A DNA stretch of 21,742 bases. Origin: JAZBPO01 sp036351675. Its GTDB lineage: Bacteria > Pseudomonadota > Gammaproteobacteria > Pseudomonadales > Azotimanducaceae. Positions 8,991-18,758 of this stretch are shown here, piece by piece. A program made the translations under genes and the position numbers. The stretch is taken from contig JAZBPO010000488.1 in assembly GCA_036351675.1 (NCBI GenBank), positions 1 to 21,742 of the forward strand, given 5' to 3'. Numbering within the stretch: position 1 is the first letter of the stretch; every line of letters begins with the position of its first letter. The notes beneath the pieces were generated by a model, which searched no databases, was not told where the DNA came from, and saw nothing but the letters and a program-made list of their open reading frames with translations.

Positions 8991-11563
8991 CGCGGCGCTC
9001 TGCGCTCCTCGAGACGGCGTTCGATCGCTTCGTCGATGGTCTGCGACAGCCTCAGGCTTTGCAACAGCAGGGGCAGGTTCTGGGTGACGTCGAGATTGAA
9101 CTCGATCGCACGCCCTCGCTCCACCTCCGGATTCGCGCCGGCCAGGCGCACGCGGAGGCCGAGCGTGCCGTCCTCCTCGTAGTCGACGAACGCGCCCAGC
9201 TCGCGATAGCGGAAGTCGTCGAGCGCGTCCAGCGCCAGGGAGAGGCCCGGTTGCGCGAGCCGCGCCCGCAGCGCTGGCTCGGTCGCGTAGCGCAGGCGTC
9301 CGCCCGGCGGATGCGCGCCGACATAGCCCGACCGGATCGTCGGGACGCCCTGCACCAGGCGCAGGGGCAGGGCACCGTCGAGGACCCCATCGCCCGCGAG
9401 CGCCTCGTCCTGCATCAGGACCAGTACGGCCCCGAGGTCCAGGCCCTGCAGCGCGATCGGCAGATAGCCGTCGAGGGTCGCGAGCTCGATCGATGCGTCC
9501 GGAATCTCGATCCGGCCGCCGAGCAGTTCGAGGCTGCAGGCCCGCAGAGTCAGCACCTTCGCATCGAGGGTGAGCGCGCAGCGCAGATCCGACGCCGGCA
9601 CCGTCGCGCGCAGCGACGGTGCACTCAGCTCGAGCGCGGCCTCGGTGCGCTCCGGCGCGACGCGCGCCGTGCCGCCGACGACGAGGGCGTCGATCTGCTG
9701 CGTGTCCGCGGTGAGCCTGCGGGCGCGAAGCTCCAGCGCTTCGACGTGCAGGGTGTCGGGCAGGGCGCCGGCCTCCGCTGCCGCGAGACTCCAGTCCGGT
9801 AGCTGGCCGCGCGCCGCGAACGTGAGGTCGTCGCCGCGCAGCTGGCCCGACTCGAGCGCGCGCAGGCGGCCGCCTGCGAGGGCGATCGTCGGGACGTCCC
9901 TTTCGAAGCGCAGGTCGAGGGTCGCGTGCAGGCCGTCGAGGCGCCCCTGCGGCGTCCTGGCGCTCACGTCCACGACGGTGAGCGTCGCCTCCGAGGCTCG
10001 CGTCGGCGGCCAGCGCAGTTCTTCCAGGGCAAGCGACCCGCCGCGCAGTTCGACTTCCGGGTAGAAGATGCGGACGAGCGCCGGCAGCAGCGCGCCGGGG
10101 TCGGACGCGGCCCGGGCGCGCTGCACTTCGAGCGCGGCCGACCCGTCGACCAGGCCGGCCTGCAGCTCCAGGTCGATACCGGCACCGGCAACGTCGAGCC
10201 GGAGTCCCGGCGCGTCCGCGCTGCCAGCGAGCACCGCGCGGGCGTGCAGGGCGGAGAGATCGATCCGCTCCGTACCGGTGTGAAGCGTCTTCGCGCGCGC
10301 TTGCAGCTCCGCCTCGAAGGTGGTCGGCGGCGCGAGGTCCAGGGTCGCGGGCGAGGCGAGGACGAGATCCAGCTCCTCGAGGCGCAGCCCCGACGCCGCG
10401 TCCTCCAGCCGCATCGCGTGCAGGCCACTCCCCCTGGTGAGCGTCAGCGCAGCGTCGGAACGCAGCCGTCCGTCGAGCGTGACATCGCTCTCCGCCGTGA
10501 ACTCCGCCGCGCGCAGGTCGAGGGTGCCGTCCGTCTCGAAGTCCAGCGCCCGTGCCGTGCCGCCGAGGCGCGTCAGGCGCAGGCGACCCGTGAGCGCTGC
10601 CTCGGGCTTGCCCGCGACCGGCGGCAGGTCGGTGGCGAAACTCGCCTCCAGCACGCCTGTGCTCCGCAGCTGGCCATCCTGCATGCGCAGCGTCCACGGC
10701 GCGTCCGGCGCCAGCGTCATGACGAAGGCCGGCGCCGGCCCGCGGACCCTGAGCTGCGTGCCGGGCCGCAGGCGCAGCTGCGGGTCGTGGGCGAGCCGCA
10801 GCGCGATGGAGACCGTGCCGGCGACCGCGGGACCACTCGGGACGAGGCCGGGAAGCAGCCGGTCTTCCACCACGATCCGCCCTTCGATCTCCATGCCGGC
10901 GCCGTGCCCGGACACGGTGAGGTCGGCATCGAGGGCGGGTGTTCCGTCGGCGTCCTCGATGGTCACGCGCAGGCGCTCGCCGGCCTCGAAGCTGCCCCGC
11001 AGCGTCAAGGCTCCCGACAGCGGGGGACCCGTGAGGCGTCCCGCGAGTTCGGCCCGTTCGCGGTCGGCGCCGATGCGGCCCGAGAAACGCAGGCCCGTTG
11101 CCGGGAGTCGGATCTCTACCGTGTCGAGTTCGATGCGGTCGACGGGTAGTTCGCGCAGTATCGCCGCGGGGTCGGGCAGGTCCGACCCCGGGGCTGCGCC
11201 CGGGCCCTCCGTCGCGTCGCCTGGTCCTGCTTCCGTCGCCTCGATGCTCGCCGCGAGGCGCCCGATCCGCAGCAGCGTCAGGCGGCCGTCGAGCTGCCAG
11301 GCCAGGCGCGCGTCTCCGAGCTCGACCGCCACGCCGCCGCGGGCCAGGGCGAGACGTCCGACCTCGACGCCGGAGAAGGTCGGGCGCGCTGCTTCGAGGC
11401 CGCGCAGCTCGAGGTCCGCTGCCGCGAGCAGCCCGGCCGTCAGCGGCACGATCCAGAGAGGATAGGCGAGCCAGAGGGCGGCCGAGAGCAGCAGCAGGCC
11501 GGCGAGGAGCCGGAAGAGGGCGCGTCCGAGGATGGCCGTCATGCGCGATTGGACGATGCTCAT
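8987..11563 (-). CDS. ydbH: YdbH family AsmA-like intermembrane phospholipid transport protein
   Basis: An 858-residue protein (E. coli YdbH has about 880). A single N-terminal anchor (about 14-45, LLLLSAALWLAYPLW) precedes a long periplasmic region of alternating beta-strand repeats, as in AsmA-like lipid-transfer bridges. The C-terminal domain includes GRLRYATEP, the DALDDFRYRELGAFVDY segment, RVRLAGANPEVERGRAIEFNL and ENL-like TQNLPLLLQSLRLSQTIDEAI, matching the YdbH C-terminal domain. In E. coli, YdbH, TamB and YhdP are partly redundant carriers of phospholipid to the outer membrane. The start is ATG at 11563 or, eight codons in, at 11542; neither has a clear ribosome-binding site. The gene begins 9 nt after the tRNA-Leu CCA end, so it may be read from the tRNA promoter. 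Confidence 0.93.
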   Translation of the reverse strand: MSIVQSRMTAILGRALFRLLAGLLLLSAALWLAYPLWIVPLTAGLLAAADLELRGLEAARPTFSGVEVGRLALARGGVAVELGDARLAWQLDGRLTLLRIGRLAASIEATEAGPGDATEGPGAAPGSDLPDPAAILRELPVDRIELDTVEIRLPATGLRFSGRIGADRERAELAGRLTGPPLSGALTLRGSFEAGERLRVTIEDADGTPALDADLTVSGHGAGMEIEGRIVVEDRLLPGLVPSGPAVAGTVSIALRLAHDPQLRLRPGTQLRVRGPAPAFVMTLAPDAPWTLRMQDGQLRSTGVLEASFATDLPPVAGKPEAALTGRLRLTRLGGTARALDFETDGTLDLRAAEFTAESDVTLDGRLRSDAALTLTRGSGLHAMRLEDAASGLRLEELDLVLASPATLDLAPPTTFEAELQARAKTLHTGTERIDLSALHARAVLAGSADAPGLRLDVAGAGIDLELQAGLVDGSAALEVQRARAASDPGALLPALVRIFYPEVELRGGSLALEELRWPPTRASEATLTVVDVSARTPQGRLDGLHATLDLRFERDVPTIALAGGRLRALESGQLRGDDLTFAARGQLPDWSLAAAEAGALPDTLHVEALELRARRLTADTQQIDALVVGGTARVAPERTEAALELSAPSLRATVPASDLRCALTLDAKVLTLRACSLELLGGRIEIPDASIELATLDGYLPIALQGLDLGAVLVLMQDEALAGDGVLDGALPLRLVQGVPTIRSGYVGAHPPGGRLRYATEPALRARLAQPGLSLALDALDDFRYRELGAFVDYEEDGTLGLRVRLAGANPEVERGRAIEFNLDVTQNLPLLLQSLRLSQTIDEAIERRLEERRAPR

Positions 11564-11572
11564 GCCCGGGTC

Positions 11573-11659
11573 TGGTGCCGGAGGTGGGAATCGAACCCAC
11601 ACCCCCTCGCGGGGACCGGATTTTGAGTCCGGCGCGTCTACCAGTTTCACCACTCCGGC
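11573..11659 (-). tRNA. tRNA-Leu (anticodon CAA)
   Basis: An 87-nt class II tRNA on the minus strand. The 7-bp acceptor stem GCCGGAG/CTCCGGC, discriminator A and encoded CCA (11575-11573) are all present. The D arm has the leucine-type TGGTGAAACTGGTAGAC. The anticodon stem CCGGA/TCCGG carries the loop CTCAAAA with anticodon CAA at 11625-11623, reading UUG. A long variable arm (CCCC-GCGA-GGGG) and the T arm GGGTTCGAATCCC complete it. The long variable arm together with CAA makes leucine certain. A tRNA-Leu upstream of queA is, from memory, also found in Pseudomonas. Confidence 0.98.
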
Positions 11660-11670
11660 GGTTCCGGCGC

Positions 11671-11699
11671 ATCCTACCCGGCGTACGCCGCTCGGACGA
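11671..11699 (-). promoter_or_regulatory. Candidate promoter of tRNA-Leu (and possibly ydbH-ynbE-ydbL)
   Basis: The minus strand carries a -10-like TAGGAT (11676-11671) placed to start transcription about 5 nt before the mature tRNA, followed by a GC-rich discriminator. The -35-like TCGTCC (11699-11694), 17 nt upstream, matches only 3 of 6. No other promoter fits between the tRNA and ydbH (9 nt). Confidence 0.35.
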
Positions 11700-11789
11700 G
11701 CGCCGCGGCCAGCGGGCGCTTCGCTGGACGAACACCGCTGCCACGGTGTCTCATGCGCCCGGTTCCACCGCACTGTCCCGGAGACCTCG

Positions 11790-14159
11790 ATGTCCGAACT
11801 GCCGCGCGAGCGGAAGCGCTCTCTCCCAGGCGTGCGCGTCGTCGCGCCGTGCCTGCTCGTCGCACTGCTGGCCGCCTGCGGCGGCGGCAAAGATGGTGAG
11901 TTCGTCACCCGCACGGGCATCGTGATCACCGGGGTCGTCGACGACGGCACGCCCAGCTCGCCCGTCGCGGGCGGCATCTGTCGCCTCGCCGATCTGAGCG
12001 GCGCGGTCCTGGACAGCAGCCCGACCGACGCCGACGGCGCCTACCTGCTGCTGCTCGAGCCGGATCGTCAGGCGTTCGTCGTCTGCAGCGGGCCCGGTCA
12101 GTCGGCGCTGGCGCTGCGGACCTTCGTCAGCACTGCCGGTCTGCCACAGGGGGGTGAACTCTCCGGTCAGGACGTGCTCCCCGCGACGACCATGCTCGCG
12201 CGCATCGTCGCGGCGGAGGTGGCCGACGACCCCACCCTCGACGCCGGGGCGCGCCTCGATGCCCTGGCCGCCGCGCTCGTCCCCTTCGATTCCGGTGAGC
12301 TGCCCGCCGATGCGGATCTCCAGCTCCTCGCCGATGCCGCCACCATCGCCTACGACGCGCTGCGCGACGCCGGTGAGGACGTCGACTTCGACGCCCTCCT
12401 CACGGATCTCTACGACGATGGCCGACTCGACTTCTTCGCGGACCTCGCCGCCACGCCGGAGATCGAGACGGCCGTCGGCGAGCGCGTTGCCGCCGTCGGC
12501 CGCAGCCTCGCCGACGCCGTGCTGGCGACGCATCCCGCCTTCGAGTTCGCGCTGCTCAACGTCGGTGGCGCGCGGTCTTCCCTCGCCGATGTCGACCGCT
12601 TCGCGACCGTGCTGGCCGCCGCGCGCCTGGCGCTGGAGGACCGGGCGACGCTGACGCTCTCCGCCGGCGACACGCTCGGCGCGGGCCTCACCCTCGTGGC
12701 CGGTCTCGAGACCCAGGACCCGTTCTTCGACGCCGTGGCCGTCGATGCGCTCGCCATCGACGCCTTCGCCATCGGCGCCGAGGACCTGGAGTTCGGTCCA
12801 CAGGTCTACGGTGTCTTCCTCGACCGTATCGAAGGCGCTGGCCGGGCGGTGATCACCGACATCGACCCCAACTTCGAGCCGAACGCCTTCGTGCCGGAGG
12901 CGCTGGTGGCCACGACTCCGGTGCTGCTGCTCGATCGCCGGGCCCGCCGCATCGGCATCGTCTCGGCGGCGCCGGAGAATCTGCAGGAGATCACCGCGAC
13001 ACGTGCGCTCCGCACGTTCGAAGGCGATGCGCGCATCGAGCGCATCCAGTCCGGCATCGACGGCGTACGCAGCATCGGTGCGCGTCTCGTGGTGCTGCTC
13101 GCGTCGGAGCGTGACCTCAGCGCCATCGGGACGCTGCTGGGCGCACTCCGCGAGGTGGATCTCGTGGTCAGCCTTCCGGGGGTGCCTGCCGTCGACACGG
13201 CCTTCCCCGGTGAGGGGCCCCGGCCGCTCACCCTCGAGATCCTCGAGGACGGAGACGGCCGGCGCATACCCGTGATCCCCGCTGTCGGCGACTATGCCGG
13301 GCTCGTCGAGGTCGCGCTGCGCGCGGACCCGCTCGGGGAACTCGATGCGGCCGCTACCGTCGCGCAGATCAGGCGCGTCGCGACGGCCGACGAGGACGTA
13401 CCCACGGCCGCCGACGCCGATGTCCGGGAAGCCGTCTCGGCGCCACTCGCGACTGCCGTGGAGGCCCTCCGCTCGGCACCCGCCGGCCAGAGTGACGTGG
13501 TGCTCGATCCACGTCCTGCGACGCTCTTCTCGGAGGGCAGCAACTGGGGCGCGCTGGTCGCCGACGCGGCGCTGTTCACGGCCCGCTCCCAGAGTGCCAG
13601 CTTCGCCACGCGGCCTCCGGTAGCGGCGCTGGTCGACGCCGGTGCCATGGACAGTGCGGTCGAGTTGTCCGCCGGCCTGTTCACGCGCGGCGATCTCTTC
13701 GACCTCGTCGACGACGGTCAGCTGCTGACGGTGCTCGAGCGCATCACGCCCACGGACCTGAAGCGCATGCTCGAGTTCGCCTTCGCCGCTCGCGGTGGCG
13801 AGCTCTTCACACAGCTCGGCGGCATGTCCGTCGAGTTCGCGCCCGAGGGAACGGCGCAGGTCCTCGACGCCGACGGCAGCGTCCTCGTGGCGGGCGAACG
13901 CATCGTGCTCGTCCGTATCGGCGACACCCTCATCGTCCAGGACGGCGCAGTCGTCGAGGGGGCCCCGGTCCTTTCGCTCGCCGTCAGTGAACGCGTCCGC
14001 GACGCCTTCCCGATCGGGGAGACGACGCTCACCAACATCGGGGCGACCCTCGATCAGGCACTCGACGCCTACGTCCGCAACACGCTGCGCGGGACCATCC
14101 CCGGGGATCTCTATCCCGTGGGTGGTGGCGGGCGCATCGAGATCGCGGAGGGTTCCTGA
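11790..14159 (+). CDS. Lipoprotein with degenerate metallophosphoesterase/5'-nucleotidase domains
   Basis: A 789-residue predicted lipoprotein with lipobox LAAC and lipidated Cys30. Residues about 40-105 look like a small Ig/carboxypeptidase-regulatory-like beta domain; 130-245 is acidic and helical. From about 250 the layout follows UshA-type 5'-nucleotidases: SAGDTLGAG (291-299), IGAEDLEFG (328-336, where GNHEFDFG is expected), LDRRARRIGIVS, a VDLVVSLPG strand (456-464, where GGHSH is expected) and IPVIPAVGDYAGLVEV. The C-terminal nucleotidase domain starts near 575 (SEGSNWGALVADAA, then LVDAGAMDS, where the substrate-binding NGGGIR is expected). Of the metal ligands only D294 seems kept, so a phosphatase role is doubtful. 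The start ATG at 11790 has GGAG 6 nt upstream. It is divergent from tRNA-Leu and 76 nt before queA. Confidence 0.85.
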   Translation: MSELPRERKRSLPGVRVVAPCLLVALLAACGGGKDGEFVTRTGIVITGVVDDGTPSSPVAGGICRLADLSGAVLDSSPTDADGAYLLLLEPDRQAFVVCSGPGQSALALRTFVSTAGLPQGGELSGQDVLPATTMLARIVAAEVADDPTLDAGARLDALAAALVPFDSGELPADADLQLLADAATIAYDALRDAGEDVDFDALLTDLYDDGRLDFFADLAATPEIETAVGERVAAVGRSLADAVLATHPAFEFALLNVGGARSSLADVDRFATVLAAARLALEDRATLTLSAGDTLGAGLTLVAGLETQDPFFDAVAVDALAIDAFAIGAEDLEFGPQVYGVFLDRIEGAGRAVITDIDPNFEPNAFVPEALVATTPVLLLDRRARRIGIVSAAPENLQEITATRALRTFEGDARIERIQSGIDGVRSIGARLVVLLASERDLSAIGTLLGALREVDLVVSLPGVPAVDTAFPGEGPRPLTLEILEDGDGRRIPVIPAVGDYAGLVEVALRADPLGELDAAATVAQIRRVATADEDVPTAADADVREAVSAPLATAVEALRSAPAGQSDVVLDPRPATLFSEGSNWGALVADAALFTARSQSASFATRPPVAALVDAGAMDSAVELSAGLFTRGDLFDLVDDGQLLTVLERITPTDLKRMLEFAFAARGGELFTQLGGMSVEFAPEGTAQVLDADGSVLVAGERIVLVRIGDTLIVQDGAVVEGAPVLSLAVSERVRDAFPIGETTLTNIGATLDQALDAYVRNTLRGTIPGDLYPVGGGGRIEIAEGS

Positions 14160-14194
14160 CGCAGCGCCCGGCTGCTCCGGACGGGGCGTGTCCG

Positions 14195-14200
14195 TATACT
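14195..14200 (+). promoter_or_regulatory. Candidate -10 element for queA-tgt-yajC-secD-secF
   Basis: TATACT (5 of 6 to the consensus) stands out in an otherwise GC-only 76-nt gap before queA, about 35 nt upstream of its ATG. No convincing -35 lies 16-18 nt upstream (CTGCTC at best), so an activator or a weak promoter is possible. Confidence 0.4.
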
Positions 14201-14235
14201 CCGCCGCCCCGTGCCGCCGCCCCGCAGCGATCCCC

Positions 14236-15324
14236 ATGCGTCGTCAGGACTTCCACTTCGAACTGCCCGAGGAGCTCATCGCTCAGGCGCCGCTCCCGGA
14301 GCGGAGCAGTTCCCGCCTGCTCGTGCTCGATGGGACGGACGGCGCGATCGAGCATCATCGTTTCGCCGCATTGCCCACGCTCCTCGAAGCCGGTGACCTG
14401 CTGGTCTTCAACGACACGCGCGTGATCCCGGCGCGCCTGCACGGACGCAAGGACAGCGGTGGCCGCGTCGAGGTCCTCGTCGAGCGGATCGAGTCCGACC
14501 GTCTGGTGCTGGCGCAGGTGCGCGCGAGCAAGAGTCCGAAGCCGGAGACGCGGCTGATCCTCGGCACCGACCACGGTGAGGGCTTCGAGGCCGAGATGAT
14601 CGCGCGCGAGGACGATCTGTTCCGCCTGCGGTTCCCGGCCGGCGAGACCGTGACGGCCCTGCTCGACCGCTTCGGTCACGTGCCTCTGCCGCCCTACATC
14701 GAGCGCGCCGACACGGCCGAGGACGCAGAGCGCTACCAGACCGTCTATGCGCGCGAGGGGGGTTCCGTCGCGGCGCCCACGGCGGGTCTGCACTTCGACG
14801 CCGCGCTGCTCGAGGCCTGCGCCCAGCACGGTATCGAGCGTGCCTTCGTCACGCTCCATGTCGGCGCGGGCACCTTCCAGCCGGTCCGCGTCGACGACCT
14901 CGCCGCGCATCGCATGCACAGCGAACGCTATACGGTGCCGCCGGAGACGGCCGCGGCCATCGCTGCCTGCCGTGCCCGCGGTGGCCGAGTGATCGCCGTC
15001 GGCACGACGGTCGTGCGCACGCTCGAGGCCGCGGCGCGCGATCGTGCCCTCGAGGCCGGCGCACCGGTGGCAGGGGGCGGCGAGACGGACATCTTCATAT
15101 TGCCCCCTTACCGTTTCCGCGTGATCGACGGGCTGATCACGAATTTCCACCTGCCGGAATCGACGCTGCTCATGCTGGTCAGCGCGCTGGCCGGACGCGA
15201 ACAGGTCCTCGCGGCCTACGAGACGGCCGTCGCAGAGCGCTATCGCTTCTTCTCCTACGGGGACGCGATGCTGATCCGGCCCATGGCCACGGCCCTCGAC
15301 GAGGACGCGAGGCGTCCGGCGTGA
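14236..15324 (+). CDS. queA: S-adenosylmethionine:tRNA ribosyltransferase-isomerase
   Basis: Transfers and isomerises the ribose of S-adenosylmethionine onto preQ1 in tRNA to make epoxyqueuosine, the penultimate step of queuosine synthesis at position 34 of GUN-anticodon tRNAs. The 362 residues fit the family. Characteristic blocks are FHFELPEELIAQAPL (6-20), DLLVFNDTRVIPARLHG (54-70), GGRVEVLVER (75-84), LPPYIERADT (151-160), RYQTVYAREGGSVAAPTAGL (166-185), HVGAGTFQPV (208-217) and ITNFHLPESTLLMLVSA (301-317). The ATG at 14236 gives the family N-terminus MRRQDFHFELP; no clear ribosome-binding site precedes it. The TGA shares bases with the tgt GTG start (GTGA), so translation is coupled. Confidence 0.97.
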   Translation: MRRQDFHFELPEELIAQAPLPERSSSRLLVLDGTDGAIEHHRFAALPTLLEAGDLLVFNDTRVIPARLHGRKDSGGRVEVLVERIESDRLVLAQVRASKSPKPETRLILGTDHGEGFEAEMIAREDDLFRLRFPAGETVTALLDRFGHVPLPPYIERADTAEDAERYQTVYAREGGSVAAPTAGLHFDAALLEACAQHGIERAFVTLHVGAGTFQPVRVDDLAAHRMHSERYTVPPETAAAIAACRARGGRVIAVGTTVVRTLEAAARDRALEAGAPVAGGGETDIFILPPYRFRVIDGLITNFHLPESTLLMLVSALAGREQVLAAYETAVAERYRFFSYGDAMLIRPMATALDEDARRPA

Positions 15325-16451
15325 GGTTCGAGCTCCTCGCCCGCGACGAGGCCGCCCGGCGCACGCGCCTGCACTTCGAGCGCGGCACGATCGAGACGCC
15401 CGTGTTCATGCCCGTGGGCACCTACGGCACCGTGAAGGGCATGACGCCGCGCGATCTGCGGGAGATCGAGGCGCAGATCGTGCTCGGCAACACCTTTCAT
15501 CTCATGCTGCGTCCCGGCGCCGAGGCCGTGGCCGCACTCGGCGGCCTGCACGCGTTCATGGGCTGGGAGCGCCCCATCCTCACGGACTCGGGCGGTTTCC
15601 AGGTCTGGAGCCTGGGCGCGCTGCGCAAGGTGCGCGAGGAGGGCGTCGAGTTCGCGTCGCCCATCGACGGTTCCAAGGTGTTCCTGTCGCCCGAGCGGTC
15701 CATGGAGGTGCAGCGTCTGCTCGGCTCCGACATCGTCATGATCTTCGACGAGTGCACGCCCTATCCGGCGACCCGCGAGGAGGCGCGCAGCTCCATGGAA
15801 CTCTCGCGGCGCTGGGCGGCCCGCTCGAAGGCCGCCCACGGCGAGTCGCCGTCGGCGCTCTTCGGCATCGTCCAGGGCGGCATGTACGACGATCTCCGCC
15901 GCGATTCCCTCGCGGGGCTCGTGGACATCGGCTTCGACGGCTACGCGATCGGCGGCCTTTCCGTCGGTGAGCCGAAGGACGAGATGATGGCCGTCCTCGA
16001 CGGGCTCGGCCCGGCGTTGCCCGAAGACGCGCCGCGCTATCTCATGGGCGTCGGTACGCCCGCCGATCTCGTCGAGGGCGTGGCTCGTGGCATCGACATG
16101 TTCGACTGCGTCATGCCGACCCGGAATGCGCGCAACGGCCATCTGTTCACCTCCGAGGGCGTGGTGCGCATCCGCAACGCCACACACCGCCACGACGAGC
16201 GCCCCCTCGATCCGGCCTGCGACTGCTACACCTGCCGGAACTTCTCCCGGGCCTATCTGCACCACCTGCACCGCTGCAACGAGATGCTCGGTGGTCATCT
16301 CTCGACGGTGCACAACCTGCGCTACTACACGACGCTCATGGCTCGATTGCGTGAGGCCATAGCGTCCGGTACATTCGCGCCCCTTCGCGCGGAGCTACAT
16401 GACGGCTGGTCGATCGAACCAGCGGCTTCCGCGCGTGATTCCCGGGAGTGA
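15321..16451 (+). CDS. tgt: tRNA-guanine transglycosylase
   Basis: Exchanges guanine 34 for preQ1 in tRNA-Asp, Asn, His and Tyr; the product is then used by QueA, encoded just upstream. The 376 residues match bacterial Tgt. Key residues are the general acid/base D89 in LTDSGGFQ, D143 in MIFDECTPYP, the substrate-pocket GIVQGG (182-187), the nucleophile D262 in MFDCVMPTRNARNG, and the zinc ligands C300, C302, C305 and H331. The start is GTG at 15321, overlapping the queA stop; this reading gives the conserved beginning RFELLARD. A GGGAG near its stop serves yajC, which follows after 3 nt. Confidence 0.98.
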   Translation: MRFELLARDEAARRTRLHFERGTIETPVFMPVGTYGTVKGMTPRDLREIEAQIVLGNTFHLMLRPGAEAVAALGGLHAFMGWERPILTDSGGFQVWSLGALRKVREEGVEFASPIDGSKVFLSPERSMEVQRLLGSDIVMIFDECTPYPATREEARSSMELSRRWAARSKAAHGESPSALFGIVQGGMYDDLRRDSLAGLVDIGFDGYAIGGLSVGEPKDEMMAVLDGLGPALPEDAPRYLMGVGTPADLVEGVARGIDMFDCVMPTRNARNGHLFTSEGVVRIRNATHRHDERPLDPACDCYTCRNFSRAYLHHLHRCNEMLGGHLSTVHNLRYYTTLMARLREAIASGTFAPLRAELHDGWSIEPAASARDSRE

Positions 16452-16454
16452 TCC

Positions 16455-16799
16455 ATGAGCTTCTTCGTCGCCGAGGCATGGGCCGCGGACGCCGGCGCAC
16501 AGCAGTCCGCGGGCTGGCTCGAGCTGCTGCCCCTCGTGCTCATCTTCGTGGTCTTCTACTTCTTCCTCATCCGCCCCCAGCAGAAGCGGCAGAAGGAGCA
16601 CCGTGAACTCGTCGGTGGCCTGTCGAAGGGCGACGAGGTGGTCACCGGTGGCGGTATCGTCGGCTCCGTGACGAAGGTCGAGGACGACTTCGTGGTCTGC
16701 CGCGTCTCCGACAAGGTCGAGCTCCGTTTCCAGAAGCACGCCATCGTCGCGACGCTGCCGAAAGGCACGCTCAAGAAGCTCGAATCCGGCGCCGCCTGA
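16455..16799 (+). CDS. yajC: Preprotein translocase accessory subunit YajC
   Basis: A 114-residue single-pass inner-membrane protein that associates with SecD-SecF and the SecYEG translocon. After a short Ala-rich periplasmic start, the membrane helix (about 22-40, LLPLVLIFVVFYFFLI) ends in the invariant RPQQKRQKEH. A small cytoplasmic beta domain follows with LSKGDEVVTGGGIVGSV and the KVELRFQKHAI strand. The start ATG at 16455 has GGGAG 6 nt upstream. It lies 3 nt after tgt, and its TGA overlaps an ATG in the secD frame (ATGA). Confidence 0.97.
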   Translation: MSFFVAEAWAADAGAQQSAGWLELLPLVLIFVVFYFFLIRPQQKRQKEHRELVGGLSKGDEVVTGGGIVGSVTKVEDDFVVCRVSDKVELRFQKHAIVATLPKGTLKKLESGAA

Positions 16800-16849
16800 T
16801 GGCGCGCGGTGGCAGGAAGCGCAGCCGGCCGGAGCCGGAGGGGCCCGGC

Positions 16850-18748
<1,899 letters not shown>

Positions 18749-18758
18749 GGGGGCGGTC

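Noticed and set aside
11573..11659. tRNA-Leu as an attachment site for an integrated element
   Set aside because: No integrase gene, no repeated copy of the tRNA 3' end and no composition shift were seen nearby; neighbouring genes are core genes or envelope genes of the same base composition.
8805..11744. A very long minus-strand frame that joins ynbE with sequence upstream through ydbH and the tRNA
   Set aside because: Only its last 61 codons are real (ynbE). The rest is an alternate frame of ydbH, whose own frame gives a proper YdbH protein.
14160..14190. Hairpin after the lipoprotein stop (CGCCC with GGGCG) as an intrinsic terminator
   Set aside because: The stem is short with a large loop and there is no following T-run.
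11751..14237. An 828-codon open frame on the minus strand
   Set aside because: It is antisense to the lipoprotein gene, which has a ribosome-binding site, lipobox and recognisable fold landmarks. The antisense product is a low-complexity, highly charged sequence.
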